Origin: Verrucomicrobiia bacterium
GTDB lineage: Bacteria; Verrucomicrobiota; Verrucomicrobiia; Verrucomicrobiales; Akkermansiaceae
NCBI GenBank assembly: GCA_030431475.1
Contig: JAUIJD010000011.1
Location: forward strand, 30,101-94,100
Direction of reading: 5' to 3'
DNA length: 64,000 bases
The position numbers were made by a program, and so were the translations under genes. The notes under the pieces are model-generated. The model was not told the DNA's origin. It did not search any database and saw only the letters and a program-made list of their open reading frames with translations. Position 1 is the stretch's first letter; each line of letters opens with the position of its first letter. Of this stretch, positions 1 to 8,585 are shown one piece after another.

Positions 1-336
1 AAGCGCGACGCTGATCCGTTCGGAGAAGTTTGCGATGAAGAGGCATTGCGACTCGCCGGGGTCCGACACGAAGTCGCCGTTGCCGCCCCCGTCGATCGTG
101 ATCCCGGCCGGGAGGGCGGAGGCGTCGATGGTGAGGGACCGGTCCACCGTGAGGGCCGTGCCGAGGAGCTGGATGACCTGGCCGTCGAGACTTCCGTCGA
201 AGGTGATGATGTCGCCCGGAGTGGCATCCGCGAGGGCCTGACGAAGGGAGCCGGGACCGGAGTCGGCCGTGGTGGTCACCTGGGCGGACACGGCAGTCGC
301 CGAGGCCAGCATGCAGAGGAAGGTGCAAGCTTTCAT
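1..336 (-). CDS. Exported beta-helix (choice-of-anchor/PMP-like) protein, N-terminal fragment cut by window edge
   Basis: Reading leftwards from an ATG at 334-336, an open frame of 112 codons runs off the window with no stop. It starts MKACTFLCMLASATAVSAQ, a clear signal peptide, followed by TTTADSGPGSLRQALADA and a TIDASALPAG stretch. The same N-terminal pattern (signal peptide, then T-x-x-D-x-GPGSLR-x-A and TIDASxLPxG) occurs in the protein starting at 6255, so the two are paralogues. In this family it opens a right-handed parallel beta-helix of a secreted or surface protein. No Shine-Dalgarno sequence is visible. The function is unknown, and only the first part of the protein can be seen. 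Confidence 0.75.
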   Translation of the reverse strand, partial: MKACTFLCMLASATAVSAQVTTTADSGPGSLRQALADATPGDIITFDGSLDGQVIQLLGTALTVDRSLTIDASALPAGITIDGGGNGDFVSDPGESQCLFIANFSERISVAL

Positions 337-546
337 GAATTGGGGGGAGGGGAGACGCGCTGGCCGACGCCTTTGTTAGAAGCTTGGGAAGGGGAGGATT
401 TCATCGCTGCGCTAGAAATTTTAAGATCGGAATAGCGAAGAATTCGGTTGGTTGGCAAGCTTCGAGGCGAAATCCGCCGTTAACCTACAGGAACGTAAGG
501 GTCAGTCCCGAATGGCGCTCACTTGAGCCGCGTTTCTGTCAGAGGG

Positions 547-680
547 GTCGGTCCTTGAAATGCGGCGTTGGGACAACGAGACCGTTTCCCTGCGCCCCTT
601 CAGGGCTCGGGTTCCTGGGAGGCAAGCGACCCTGGGGTGAACCCCGGGGCTATGTCCCGACGTCCCGTTGGGACTGAAGA
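547..680 (+). repeat. Dispersed intergenic repeat, copy A (inverted partner at 2877-3009)
   Basis: About 134 bases that reappear in reverse complement at 2877-3009 with roughly 90 percent identity by eye. Shared blocks include GAAATGCGGCGTT, GACAACGAGACCGTTTCCCT and the self-complementary CCCCGGGG core. Internal short palindromes (CCCCGGGGTGAACCCCGGGG-like, TCCCGTTGGGA) suggest a REP/BIME type element that folds as single strands. It fills much of the gap between the partial gene at the left edge and the lipoprotein gene at 827. The remainder of the gap (337-546) is more AT-rich and probably holds the promoter of the leftward gene. Confidence 0.7.
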
Positions 681-826
681 TGGGGTTGAAGGTCGGTTCC
701 GATTCTCGGAGGCCCCAAGCGTGAAGATCGCGGGCGTCCGGCTGATCCGGGCTGCCGGCTGCCTGATCGGCGAAAGTGAAACGCGGATTGAAATGGGAAG
801 GCCGCTCGACTTGGATATCAGTTCCC

Positions 827-1465
827 ATGCGTCGCCTGATCCGATTGTTCCATCCCCTTCTGTTGCTGGGCACCGCGGCCTTGCTTGCCAGCTGCTCCTC
901 CAGCCAGCTCCCTCCCGCCGAGCAACGACGGGTGAACAAGGGCGCCTCCCTCCGGGACTTTGCGGGCAGTTACCGGAACGGGGCGGCCCAGGAAGACAAC
1001 GTCACCCTTTGGTCCTACCTCGGGTCCGGCGCCTCGGGGCGATGGAGCCAGAAAATGGTCTGGAATCCACCCCGCGATCGCTATGGGAACCCGGCGAATG
1101 ACAGGGTCCGCTTCCTCATCACCAGGCGGCCGGATTCCCGGATCACCCTCGGCATCGAAGCGAACGGCGACCTGAGTTTCCGGAATCGGCTGAAGGACGG
1201 CACCGAGATCGGTCGCGGCCTCATCCGCGCCGGGGACTACCGCCTCAAGGATGGATGGATTGTGATCAAGGAGGAGACCACCGGCCATGGTCCCGGGCCC
1301 TACAACCCGGGGGTCGCGGTCACCCACCAGCGCTTCGCCCTCGGGCTGAATGCCGACCGATCCCTGCTGGTCGAGGAGAAGGGCTCGGTCACCGGCACCA
1401 CCATGGTCATTCTCCCCTGGATCCAATCCAATCACGAGATGGCCGTCTATCCGAGGATGGACTGA
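827..1465 (+). CDS. Hypothetical lipoprotein (212 aa)
   Basis: The start at 827 (MRRLIRLFHPLLLLGTAALL) gives a compact signal peptide ending in a lipobox LLAS-C with the lipidated cysteine at residue 23; upstream in-frame starts would bury it. The mature part is soluble, with a lipocalin-like alternation of charged and hydrophobic strands (RVRFLITRRPDSRITLGIE, DLSFRNRLKDGTEIGRG) and a late STxMVILPW segment. I recognise no family. Lipid attachment to the inner or outer membrane follows from the lipobox; the role is unknown. It stands alone between the first repeat copy and the MITE-like element at 1496. Confidence 0.7.
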   Translation: MRRLIRLFHPLLLLGTAALLASCSSSQLPPAEQRRVNKGASLRDFAGSYRNGAAQEDNVTLWSYLGSGASGRWSQKMVWNPPRDRYGNPANDRVRFLITRRPDSRITLGIEANGDLSFRNRLKDGTEIGRGLIRAGDYRLKDGWIVIKEETTGHGPGPYNPGVAVTHQRFALGLNADRSLLVEEKGSVTGTTMVILPWIQSNHEMAVYPRMD

Positions 1466-1495
1466 GTTCTCTGGCGGCCGGCAAGAAGGGGATGG

Positions 1496-1704
1496 CAGGG
1501 CGATCAAGCTAGGGAAACGATCATGCGGAGTGCTGGGAATGGGGAGCCTGATGGACTTGATGGATAGGATGAATGGGATCCCTTTTCCGGCATCTCGCAG
1601 GACCTTCCGCGCACCGTCGGACCGGCAAATTTGAAATCTCATCATGGTCATCCTTGGAATCCTCACCATCAAGCAACCGATCTCTCCCTAGCTTGATCAC
1701 CCTG
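1496..1704 (+). mobile_element. MITE-like element, copy 1 of 3
   Basis: First copy of an element also found at 58566-58809 and 63631-63847, all in the same orientation. Its ends are inverted repeats: GATCAAGCTAGGGA at 1502-1515 is matched perfectly by its reverse complement at 1685-1698, with weaker complementarity beyond (CAGGGC against TCAGGG). Inside lies a short run of a 9-bp unit related to CTGATGGAC (two to three degenerate units at 1548-1574), then a block conserved between copies (CATCATGGTCATCCTTGGAATCC and neighbours). No transposase is encoded. It fills most of the gap between 1466 and 1770, directly upstream of the hydrolase gene at 1771. Confidence 0.75.
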
Positions 1705-1770
1705 AGGGGGATGGGGACGCTTTTGGGTTTGTTCGTTGGCTCCATCATGCATGATGTGGGCGTGAAAGTG

Positions 1771-2835
1771 ATGCGGTGTCTGGTGGTGTTCTTGCTCTGG
1801 GAATCGGCCACGGCCCGGGAATGGACGAATTCGGAGGGGCGTACGATCGAAGCGGAGTTCGTCGAGATCGAGGGTGACAAGGTCGTGCTCGAGATGAACG
1901 GCAAGACCTACAAGGTGGCGCTCGATTCCCTGACGGAGGACGACCGGGAGTTTGCCCGGAGCGCGGCGGAGGAGGGAGGGGCCAAGGAGGAGGTCGCCCC
2001 CGCGGAAGGGCTGAAGCTGGCCGACCAGGCCGTCGAGGCCGGCAAGACCCAGCAGCTCGACGTCGAGCTTTCGGCGGAGAATCAAGAGATCGCCCGGGAG
2101 GGCCTGCGGGGTTGGCGGGACAGCTACAAGGAGAACTACGCGGGCTCCGGGGGGTGGTTCAATACGATCAACGACGGGCACGAGGTCGCCCGCATGAACC
2201 TGACCGTCGGCCTGCCTCCCGGTTTCGATCCCGCCTCGGGCAAGGAATGGCCGATCTTCGTGTCCTTCTCGAATGTCCAGGCGGCCGGCGGCCACTGCCC
2301 GGGCTCGGGGATCTACTGGAATGCCTGCCGGGAGAAGGGCTGGGTGCTGCTGGCCTTCGATCCGAAGCCCGATGCCAAGAAGCTCTGCTCGACCCCGGTG
2401 ATGATGGCTTGCGCCAAGCAGGCCTTCGAGGAATTGCATGCCGCCTGGCCGGAGTCGAAGACCTGGCCGATCGTGGTCGGCGGTTCGTCCGGCGGCGCGA
2501 AGTTCTCGACCTGGATGGGTCCGTTGATCTCCGAGCTTCCCGAGACCGACGTCCGCGGCCTTTTTCTGTCGGCTTGCAACGAGGCTCACTTCTTCGACTA
2601 CGCGAAGGGCGATCTGAAGGTGGGCCGGAAGACCATCCGCGAGTTGAAGGTCGTGCTCAGCACCGGAACCAAGGACAACCTGGTCTCCGAAGCCCAGCGC
2701 GAGCAGGTCCTCGATCAAATCGACGGCAGCGGCATCCGCGAGGTCCATTCCCTTCTCCACGACGGGGGGCACGGCCTCAATCAGGAACAGCTCCGGGATG
2801 CGCTGGATTGGCTGGTCGCCGAGGACCCGGCGTGA
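1771..2835 (+). CDS. Exported SHD1-domain alpha/beta-hydrolase-like protein (354 aa)
   Basis: Starts MRCLVVFLLWESATA, a short signal peptide; ATG at 1747 is an alternative start. Residues 16-62 (REWTNSEGRTIEAEFVEIEG onward) match the SLA1 homology domain 1 pattern common in exported proteins of Planctomycetes and Verrucomicrobia. Residues 125-350 look like an esterase or PHB-depolymerase type hydrolase: nucleophile elbow G238-S-S240-G-G, a possible acid at D302 (TGTKDN) and a histidine at H334 (HDGGHGL). The substrate is unknown. The frame stays open upstream into the MITE-like element, but the signal peptide argues for a start at 1771 or 1747. It is likely transcribed alone; repeat copy B lies just downstream. 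Confidence 0.72.
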   Translation: MRCLVVFLLWESATAREWTNSEGRTIEAEFVEIEGDKVVLEMNGKTYKVALDSLTEDDREFARSAAEEGGAKEEVAPAEGLKLADQAVEAGKTQQLDVELSAENQEIAREGLRGWRDSYKENYAGSGGWFNTINDGHEVARMNLTVGLPPGFDPASGKEWPIFVSFSNVQAAGGHCPGSGIYWNACREKGWVLLAFDPKPDAKKLCSTPVMMACAKQAFEELHAAWPESKTWPIVVGGSSGGAKFSTWMGPLISELPETDVRGLFLSACNEAHFFDYAKGDLKVGRKTIRELKVVLSTGTKDNLVSEAQREQVLDQIDGSGIREVHSLLHDGGHGLNQEQLRDALDWLVAEDPA

Positions 2836-2876
2836 GCGTGCGTGACTCCCCTCCCACGGGGCCGCCCGCCCCAGCC

Positions 2877-3009
2877 TCTTCAGTCCCGAAGGGACGCCGG
2901 GCAATAGCCCCGGGGTTCACCCCGGGGTCGCTTGCTCCAAGAGACCCGAGCCCCGGAGGGGCGCAGGGAAACGGTCTCGTTGTCCGAACGCCGCATTTCG
3001 CGGACCGAC
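2877..3009 (-). repeat. Dispersed intergenic repeat, copy B (inverted partner of 547-680)
   Basis: Reverse complement of the repeat at 547-680, with the same blocks and the same CCCCGGGG-centred palindrome. Together the two copies flank the lipoprotein gene, MITE copy 1 and the SHD1 hydrolase gene as a 2.3 kb inverted-repeat bracket. The remainder of this gap (3010-3253) holds GC-rich sequence in which I see no gene. Confidence 0.7.
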
Positions 3010-3253
3010 TCCTTAGAGACCCCTTAGACGGAAGGCCCGGGGGCCCGGCGGCTCGGGTGAAGAAGCCGGGAGAGCCCTTTTGTTGAGAAGCTCGGACTCC
3101 CCCCCTTGGAGACCCCGTGGGACAAGGTGAGGATCGGGCCACCGACGCGAGAGCGGGATCGGCAGCGACTCCATGGGTTCCAAGACAATTTGATTGGCGT
3201 CTGGTATGGATTGGGCTACCCGCCTCGTCGTGTTGGCGCGCTCCCGACAGACA

Positions 3254-4090
3254 ATGCTTCGAGCCATGGCGATCTCCTGCGTGGTGATGCCGCTGCTTTC
3301 CGCGCACGCCGCGACGGTGGTGTGGGGAGGGGGTGACGCGCTTTGGAGCGCTTCCAACTGGATCGTCGATGGCGTGGTGGGGCAGAGCATGCCAGACCAG
3401 CTCACCAACAACGACGACATCACCATCACCGGGGGTACGGTGACCTACGTTCCGGGCGGAGACATCGGCTACGATTGGGGTTCAACCAATCTCACCATCC
3501 TGTCCGACGGCGGGCTCACCCAGACGGCGACCAACTGGTGGCGTTTCAACGGCACCGGCACGCTCACCGTGGAGGGCACCGTGACGACCAATGCCTCCAA
3601 CATCGAGTTCGGCCTCAACGCGACCGATGGCGCGAACCTCGTCATCGACGGCGGAACCTTCAATCACACCGGCAGCGGCGAACTCAAGATCCGCACCGGG
3701 AACACCGGAGAGATCACCGGAGGCGGCACGTTGAACACGCGGTTCCTTTCGCTCGGCGATTTCGGCGACGGTGCCGGCGGGATCGTGACCACGCTGGATG
3801 TTTCCGACGGGACCTTGAACCTCACCGACGGCAGCGTCGCCCACAACGGGATCTTCGTGAGCGGCAGCAATCCGGGCGGCGGTGTGGTGGTGTCTCCCGG
3901 CGGTGTCTTCAACGCGGGCAATCTTTCCGACACCGATGCCTACGGCTCGAAGGTCACCGACGGCAGCAGCCCGCTGACGCTCTATGACGATGGGAGCGGT
4001 GGAGTGACTTCCGTACCCGAGTCCTCCGTGCCCCTGCTGTTCACGGGGCTGCTTCTTTCGGCATCCCTGGTTCGCCGGAGGGCCGCCTGA
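3254..4090 (+). CDS. Exported beta-strand-rich protein with PEP-CTERM-like tail (278 aa)
   Basis: The start at 3254 (MLRAMAISCVVMPLLSAHAA) gives a signal peptide; an upstream ATG at 3194 would put 20 extra residues before it. The mature part begins VVWGGGDALWSASNWIVDG, the pattern that opens many autotransporter-like and PEP-CTERM beta-helix proteins, and continues as Gly/Asn/Thr-rich repeats. The C-terminus is SVPESSVPLLFTGLLLSASLVRRRAA: a PEP-like tetrad, one hydrophobic segment and an Arg cluster, so it is probably an exosortase substrate held at the envelope. VPES departs slightly from canonical VPEP. No enzymatic motif is seen. Confidence 0.7.
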   Translation: MLRAMAISCVVMPLLSAHAATVVWGGGDALWSASNWIVDGVVGQSMPDQLTNNDDITITGGTVTYVPGGDIGYDWGSTNLTILSDGGLTQTATNWWRFNGTGTLTVEGTVTTNASNIEFGLNATDGANLVIDGGTFNHTGSGELKIRTGNTGEITGGGTLNTRFLSLGDFGDGAGGIVTTLDVSDGTLNLTDGSVAHNGIFVSGSNPGGGVVVSPGGVFNAGNLSDTDAYGSKVTDGSSPLTLYDDGSGGVTSVPESSVPLLFTGLLLSASLVRRRAA

Positions 4091-4169
4091 GCTGCCGACC
4101 CGGCGGGTTGGTGGACGGGATTGGCCGGCGCGGTGGGAGAGGAAGCGGGGGAATCGAGGAACTTTCCTT

Positions 4170-4904
4170 TCAGGAACGAACCGGACGGCGGCGGACGACG
4201 AGACCGAGTCCCGCCACGCCGAGAAGGACGGCGGCCGAGGGTTCGGGAACGAGGTTGTGCTCCACGGTGACGGAGTAGTTGTCCATGAAGCCGTGGACGA
4301 AGGCCGAGGATCCCACGGTTGAGTTGAGCCGCATGTAGCCGAAGGTGATGGGCGCCCCGGAGGCGGAGAAGTCCGGCGTCTCGAAACCGCCGGCGGCCGC
4401 TTCGTCGCTCTCGCCGCCGTACACCCCCAGCTCCGCCGTGGTCAGACTGCTGTCGGAATAGGTGTTCCAGCTCGTCAGGTTGTTGGCGTTGTAGGTGTAG
4501 TAATGGATGCCGTTCTGGCGGAGAGCGATGCCGAATGCCTGGGCGTTGCCGGAGTTGTTCGAGGCGCCGCGCTTGGCATCGAAGCTGTAGCTGATGTTCG
4601 TGATGCCTCCGACCAGGGCGGGGGCGATGGTGAAGTCCTCGCGCCAGGAAAAGGTGCCGACGATCCGGTTGTTGCCGCCGATGTCCAGCCGGATGTCGAG
4701 GAAGGCGTCGGGATTGCCGCCGGTGGCACTGACGGTCGTGGTCTGGCTTCCGCCACCGCCCGAATCCGGATTGGTCGTCAGGCCGTTGGTCGGCATGACC
4801 GTGTTCCAGGTCGTCTCGAAGTCACCATCCGAGAAGACGGTCGTGACAGCCGTCAGAGGCGCGGCAGCGGAGGCAAATACCAGGACCAAAACGGGCTTCA
4901 GCAT
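4170..4904 (-). CDS. PEP-CTERM sorting domain protein (244 aa)
   Basis: Signal peptide MLKPVLVLVFASAAAPLTA, then a beta-rich domain opening TTVFSDGDFETTWNT, a jelly-roll-like or carbohydrate-binding-like pattern seen in many sorted proteins of this phylum. The C-terminus LVPEPSAAVLLGVAGLGLVV followed by RRR is a textbook PEP-CTERM signal (VPEP, membrane segment, basic tail), so an exosortase should process it at the envelope. It is divergent from the PEP-CTERM gene at 5118, with about 210 bases between their starts that must hold both promoters. No catalytic motif is visible. Confidence 0.8.
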   Translation of the reverse strand: MLKPVLVLVFASAAAPLTAVTTVFSDGDFETTWNTVMPTNGLTTNPDSGGGGSQTTTVSATGGNPDAFLDIRLDIGGNNRIVGTFSWREDFTIAPALVGGITNISYSFDAKRGASNNSGNAQAFGIALRQNGIHYYTYNANNLTSWNTYSDSSLTTAELGVYGGESDEAAAGGFETPDFSASGAPITFGYMRLNSTVGSSAFVHGFMDNYSVTVEHNLVPEPSAAVLLGVAGLGLVVRRRPVRS

Positions 4905-5117
4905 GGCGGGACGCTAGCTTTCAGCCCATGGCTGGCAAGTTCATTGAGCCGCGGCTTCCCCGCGTCGCCTGGCCGGTCGGGATGATGGAGCGACAGGTGC
5001 CTTGCGGCACCAACGCATTGCGTGAACCGGTAGCGGAGTTCCGCCGGCTGTTTCGAGCCAACTCGTGCCGCTCCGATCCCTTGCCAGATCGATTGATGTT
5101 TTGCTAGGACTTCGGTC

Positions 5118-5828
5118 ATGCGTCCCCCCTCCCCCCGCTGGTTCCTGTCGCTGGTTCTGGTTCTTGCCATTGATCCGTCCCCGGCCGCCGTCGTCTTTTA
5201 TTCGGATGCCTTCGAGTGGAGGAACGCGGTCGAGGGTGAGGTGCGTTTCAACCTCGCCACGCCGGGCAATATCGCTCTGGCCGATGAAGTCGACAGCGTA
5301 CCCGGGCCGAACACCGGGCTGGGCAAGACCCTGACCTTCTCCGCGGCCAACACCGGGTTCGGAACCGATATCCAACTCCGTGCCCTGCAGCAGGGAGCGG
5401 GATTCACCTTCGACGACAACGAAGGCACGGGTCCGGAGTGGGCCGGACTTTCAGTGGGCGATATCAACGACTACCAGAACGACAACTGGCAGGCGACCTT
5501 CAGTCCCGCGACGGTCTCGGCCTTCGGCTGGTATCTCGGCGACAACGGGAACTCGAACAATGAGTCGTTCATGGTCTACAACGCCGCCGACGAACTGATC
5601 GCCACGCTGGAGGCCATTCCCGCCAGCGGCTTGTCGGACTTCATTGGCTTCATCTCGACCGAGCCCGTCGGGCGCGTGGTCTTCGATGAAGGCGCCGGGG
5701 GCGACGACATCGCGATCAACGAGATCTTCCTGGCCGTCACTCCCGAGCCGTCCGGCCTGCTGATGGCCGCGTTCGCCGTGCCGCTCGCGCTTCGGCGGCG
5801 TCGGCCCGGCGGCCGGCAGGCACGGTAG
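5118..5828 (+). CDS. PEP-CTERM sorting domain protein (236 aa)
   Basis: Signal peptide at residues 1-24 (MRPPSPRWFLSLVLVLAIDP, then SPAA). The mature region (VVFYSDAFEWRNAVEGEVRF, later SAFGWYLGDNGNSNN and GRVVFDEGAGGDDIAINEIF) resembles secreted beta-sandwich proteins of planctomycetes and verrucomicrobia. It ends VTPEPSGLLMAAFAVPLALR plus RRR: a PEP motif, a hydrophobic helix and basic residues. It is expected to be exported and sorted by an exosortase. The gene is divergent from the one at 4170-4904 and ends about 45 bases from the stop of the convergent DUF6429 gene. Confidence 0.78.
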   Translation: MRPPSPRWFLSLVLVLAIDPSPAAVVFYSDAFEWRNAVEGEVRFNLATPGNIALADEVDSVPGPNTGLGKTLTFSAANTGFGTDIQLRALQQGAGFTFDDNEGTGPEWAGLSVGDINDYQNDNWQATFSPATVSAFGWYLGDNGNSNNESFMVYNAADELIATLEAIPASGLSDFIGFISTEPVGRVVFDEGAGGDDIAINEIFLAVTPEPSGLLMAAFAVPLALRRRRPGGRQAR

Positions 5829-5872
5829 GGAGCTGGCGGTGAAGGTGGCCCCCCGGGAGATGGTTCGAAGGG

Positions 5873-6097
5873 CTAGCGGGCGAAGAGTTTCTCGAAGAGC
5901 TGTCGTGAGCGGAGCAGGCCGTCGTCGGTGAGGACCACGGATTTGGCCTTGCCCACCGGATTGTGGATGAGGCCCTTCCCATGGAGGCGGTCGAGGACAT
6001 CCCAGTCGTGACCTTTCCAGGCCCGGCAGCCTTCGTGAAGGGTGAGCTGGAGCAGCGCGAGCACGGTGTCGTCGATCTTGTCGTGGTCGAGATCCAT
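5873..6097 (-). CDS. DUF6429 family small protein (74 aa)
   Basis: The start at 6095-6097 gives MDLDHDKIDDTVLALLQLTL, then HEGCRAWKGHDWDVLDRLHG and a C-terminal VGKAKSVVLTDDGLLRSRQL. This closely fits what I recall of DUF6429, a small cytoplasmic family spread across many phyla (acidic N-terminus with DKIDD, RAWKGxDWDxLDRLHxKG, GKAKSVVxTxxG). The last part looks like a small winged-helix or restriction-accessory fold, but no function is established. A longer open frame continues upstream to 6922 only as the shadow of the beta-helix gene. It is convergent with the PEP-CTERM gene at 5118. Confidence 0.8.
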   Translation of the reverse strand: MDLDHDKIDDTVLALLQLTLHEGCRAWKGHDWDVLDRLHGKGLIHNPVGKAKSVVLTDDGLLRSRQLFEKLFAR

Positions 6098-6254
6098 GAG
6101 GTCATGGTGGGCCGAAGGACGTTCCCATGCGAGCGGGAAGCGGGAGCGGGGATAGCAGGTCCGTGAATGGAATCTTCTTGCCCGGTCCGGTCGGGAAGGC
6201 GCTCCTGTATGAATGCTCGGGTCGAGTGTCCCGCCGAGTTTCCCCACTGTCGCC

Positions 6255-8387
6255 ATGTCTCCCGCCCCCCGCATCCTCCTCGCCTTCGCCTTCTCTCTCG
6301 GCGCCGCCTTGGCGGTGGAAACCGTGACCACCCTTGCCGATGACGGGCCCGGCAGCCTGCGCGAGGCGATCGACAGCGCTTCGGCGGGCGAGGCGATCGA
6401 GTTCGCTCCGGGACTGAATGGCGGGACGATCACGCTGGAGTCGAACCTCGTCCTCACCCGGGCGGTGACCATCGACGCGAGCGATCTCCCCGGCGGGGTA
6501 ATTCTTTCCGGAGGCGGCTCCACCCGGATTTTCGCGGTGACGACCGTCAGTCCCGTCGTTCTCAAGCGGCTCACCCTGCGCGACGGTGCCGAGGTCGGAG
6601 GCGCGGCGATCAGCAGCTTCGCCGCGATCGACCTCACGCTCGAGGAGTGCGAGATCCGCGACAACGTTTCGACCCGCAGCGGCTCGGGTGACAGCGGCGC
6701 GGTCTTCCTGGGAAGCGGGAGTTGCACGGCCGTGCGCAGTTCGTTCATCGGCAACAGCGCCACCTCGAGCGGCGGCAACGCCGACGGCGGGGCGCTGGTC
6801 GTGAGTCCCGGCGGGAGCTTCACCGGAACGAACTGCACCTTCGCCCACAACACCTGCGACGGCGAAGGCGGGGCGATCAAGAGCTGGGGGACCGTGAACC
6901 TTTTCCACTGCACCGTGAGCAAGAATGCCGCGGGCCCCGGACCGAACGCCGGCGGCGGGATTTACTGGAGCGGATCGCTCACCGCGCGCCACTGCATCCT
7001 GGCCGGCAACGTCGGCGACGACAACGTGTCGCCGCTCGCCGGGATGGGGGGAGGCGCCAACTGGTTCCTCGGCGACCCCGTGCTTTCCGACGCTGCGACC
7101 TTCGGCGGGCCGACCCGGACCCTGATGCCCCTGCCGGGTTCGCCGGTGATCGATGTTGCCGAGCTTTCGGCCGAAACCCCGGCCTCCGACCAGCGGGGCA
7201 CCGACCGGCCCGCCGCCTACTTTCCCGGCTACGACGTCCCGTTGTTGGATCACGACGAGGCGGTCGAGGGCGACCTTCCCGGGACGATCGGAACGAGCTT
7301 CGACCTCGGCCCCGGGACCAACGTGATCCGGGGAACGGTGGGCCCCACGGGAACCGGCGAAGCCCAGGATCAGTTCGCTCTGAACCTCGGAACGGGGTTG
7401 AAGATCAGCTCCGTCACGCTGGAGCTCGATGTGAGCGGCGGTACGACCGGCTTCGTGGATTTCGAGGGCAGCACGGTCTCGACTTCGGGAGGAGCGGTCA
7501 CCGAAACCTTCGATCCACCGCTGACCGCCGGCTCCTACAACGTGAATGTTGTCGTCAACTTCGCGATCGCCTCCAAGCCCTGGGAGGTGACGGTCGTCGT
7601 CGAGGATCCCCCGACCGGCAACGACGTCGGCGCGGTCGAGACGACCTGGGACGAGGGAATCGTCTTCAGCCCGCCGGCCGGCTACGCCTCGGCGACCGAC
7701 ATCACCGGCCCCCGGGATGCGGCGGTGGCGTATCCGTCGGAGGATCTGGTCGATGGTTTCACCTCCGCCGCGCAGGTGATCAACAACGCCGGCGGGCATC
7801 TCGCGGTGTACGCGCCACGCCGTGGCGGGCTCACCGTGTCGCCGCGGCTCGGTGCCTCGACGCTCTACGCGATGGTGCTGAGGAACCGCAACGACCTCGA
7901 CGACTCCAACGCCTTCGACCCCGCGTCCTTCGTGCTGCTGGGATCGATGGACGGCGTGCGCTTCGAGCCCATCGCCAGCGACTCCGTCCCGGCATTCTTC
8001 AGCCCCGGTGGAGGATGGATCTACTACTTCGATCCCCAGCCTCCCGCCTACCGCCACTTCCGGTTGCTGTTCACCAGTGTCATCGACGAGCCGAACTCCT
8101 TCGATACCGTCCAGATCGGCGAGGTCGAGTTGATCGGGATTCCCGAGGACACCTCGCTGCGCATCCTCGATTTTTCGGTGAATCCCACCACCAAGGTCTT
8201 CGACCTGACCTTCTGCTCGACGCCCGGCGTCGACCATACGATCGAGTACGACGCCGAGCTCGACTTTGTCGCACCGAACTACTTCGTCACGCCGATCAGC
8301 GGGTCATCGGTCACCGAGTGGAGCCATCGCGTGACCGGGATCGCCCTCGGCAGCGGCAGGGACTTCCTTCGGGTGAAGGACGAATGA
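6255..8387 (+). CDS. Exported right-handed beta-helix (choice-of-anchor Q / PMP-like) protein (710 aa)
   Basis: The start at 6255 (MSPAPRILLAFAFSLGAALA) yields a signal peptide; the upstream ATG at 6213 does not. Residues 22-280 are a beta-helix: TTLADDGPGSLREAIDSA, TIDASDLPGGVILSGGGS, then short rungs with polymorphic-membrane-protein-like GGA and SxFxGNxA / CTFxHNTC motifs, closing near DQRGTDRP as in choice-of-anchor Q domains. The second half (after about residue 320) holds beta-sandwich modules: NVIRGTVGPTGTGEAQDQFA, and a discoidin-like region around residues 490-640. No PEP-CTERM tail is visible. It is a paralogue of the partial gene at the left edge and probably a surface or secreted adhesin or glycan-binding protein. 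Confidence 0.75.
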   Translation: MSPAPRILLAFAFSLGAALAVETVTTLADDGPGSLREAIDSASAGEAIEFAPGLNGGTITLESNLVLTRAVTIDASDLPGGVILSGGGSTRIFAVTTVSPVVLKRLTLRDGAEVGGAAISSFAAIDLTLEECEIRDNVSTRSGSGDSGAVFLGSGSCTAVRSSFIGNSATSSGGNADGGALVVSPGGSFTGTNCTFAHNTCDGEGGAIKSWGTVNLFHCTVSKNAAGPGPNAGGGIYWSGSLTARHCILAGNVGDDNVSPLAGMGGGANWFLGDPVLSDAATFGGPTRTLMPLPGSPVIDVAELSAETPASDQRGTDRPAAYFPGYDVPLLDHDEAVEGDLPGTIGTSFDLGPGTNVIRGTVGPTGTGEAQDQFALNLGTGLKISSVTLELDVSGGTTGFVDFEGSTVSTSGGAVTETFDPPLTAGSYNVNVVVNFAIASKPWEVTVVVEDPPTGNDVGAVETTWDEGIVFSPPAGYASATDITGPRDAAVAYPSEDLVDGFTSAAQVINNAGGHLAVYAPRRGGLTVSPRLGASTLYAMVLRNRNDLDDSNAFDPASFVLLGSMDGVRFEPIASDSVPAFFSPGGGWIYYFDPQPPAYRHFRLLFTSVIDEPNSFDTVQIGEVELIGIPEDTSLRILDFSVNPTTKVFDLTFCSTPGVDHTIEYDAELDFVAPNYFVTPISGSSVTEWSHRVTGIALGSGRDFLRVKDE

Positions 8388-8453
8388 CGCCGGCGGTGGA
8401 GGCTGGAGGGTTTCGATGTTGGGCGGAGACCCCGCGGGGGAAGCCCGTGGCCG

Positions 8454-8573
8454 TCACCCGTCCTTGTCCTTCTTGCGCTTCTTCGGGTCGCGCAGGAAGA
8501 GGACGAAGAGCGCGACGTGGGCAAGGATCACGACGGCGGTGACGCCGACGGCGATCCAGAACGCGGAGGGCAT
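8454..8573 (-). CDS. Putative 39-residue single-pass membrane protein
   Basis: An ORF below usual length cut-offs: ATG at 8571-8573, stop at 8454-8456, sequence MPSAFWIAVGVTAVVILAHV then ALFVLFLRDPKKRKKDKDG. Residues 4-27 are one uninterrupted transmembrane helix, followed by a strongly basic tail, as in many genuine bacterial small membrane proteins. It starts 12 bases after the stop of the ArsM-like gene on the same strand, so it would be co-transcribed. There is no homology evidence; the call rests on the helix, the charge pattern and the position. An overlapping 81-aa frame (8279-8524) on the same strand looks like a low-complexity shadow. Confidence 0.5.
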   Translation of the reverse strand: MPSAFWIAVGVTAVVILAHVALFVLFLRDPKKRKKDKDG

Positions 8574-8585
8574 GGGGTGGACCGG

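Noticed and set aside
6102..8237. A 711-residue minus-strand frame across the beta-helix gene
   Set aside because: It is rich in Arg, Gly, Asp and Val with no domain, and the plus frame has a signal peptide and beta-helix motifs.
8279..8524. An 81-residue Ser/Arg-rich ORF overlapping the end of the beta-helix gene
   Set aside because: Low-complexity shadow composition; the better candidate in this region is the 39-residue membrane ORF.
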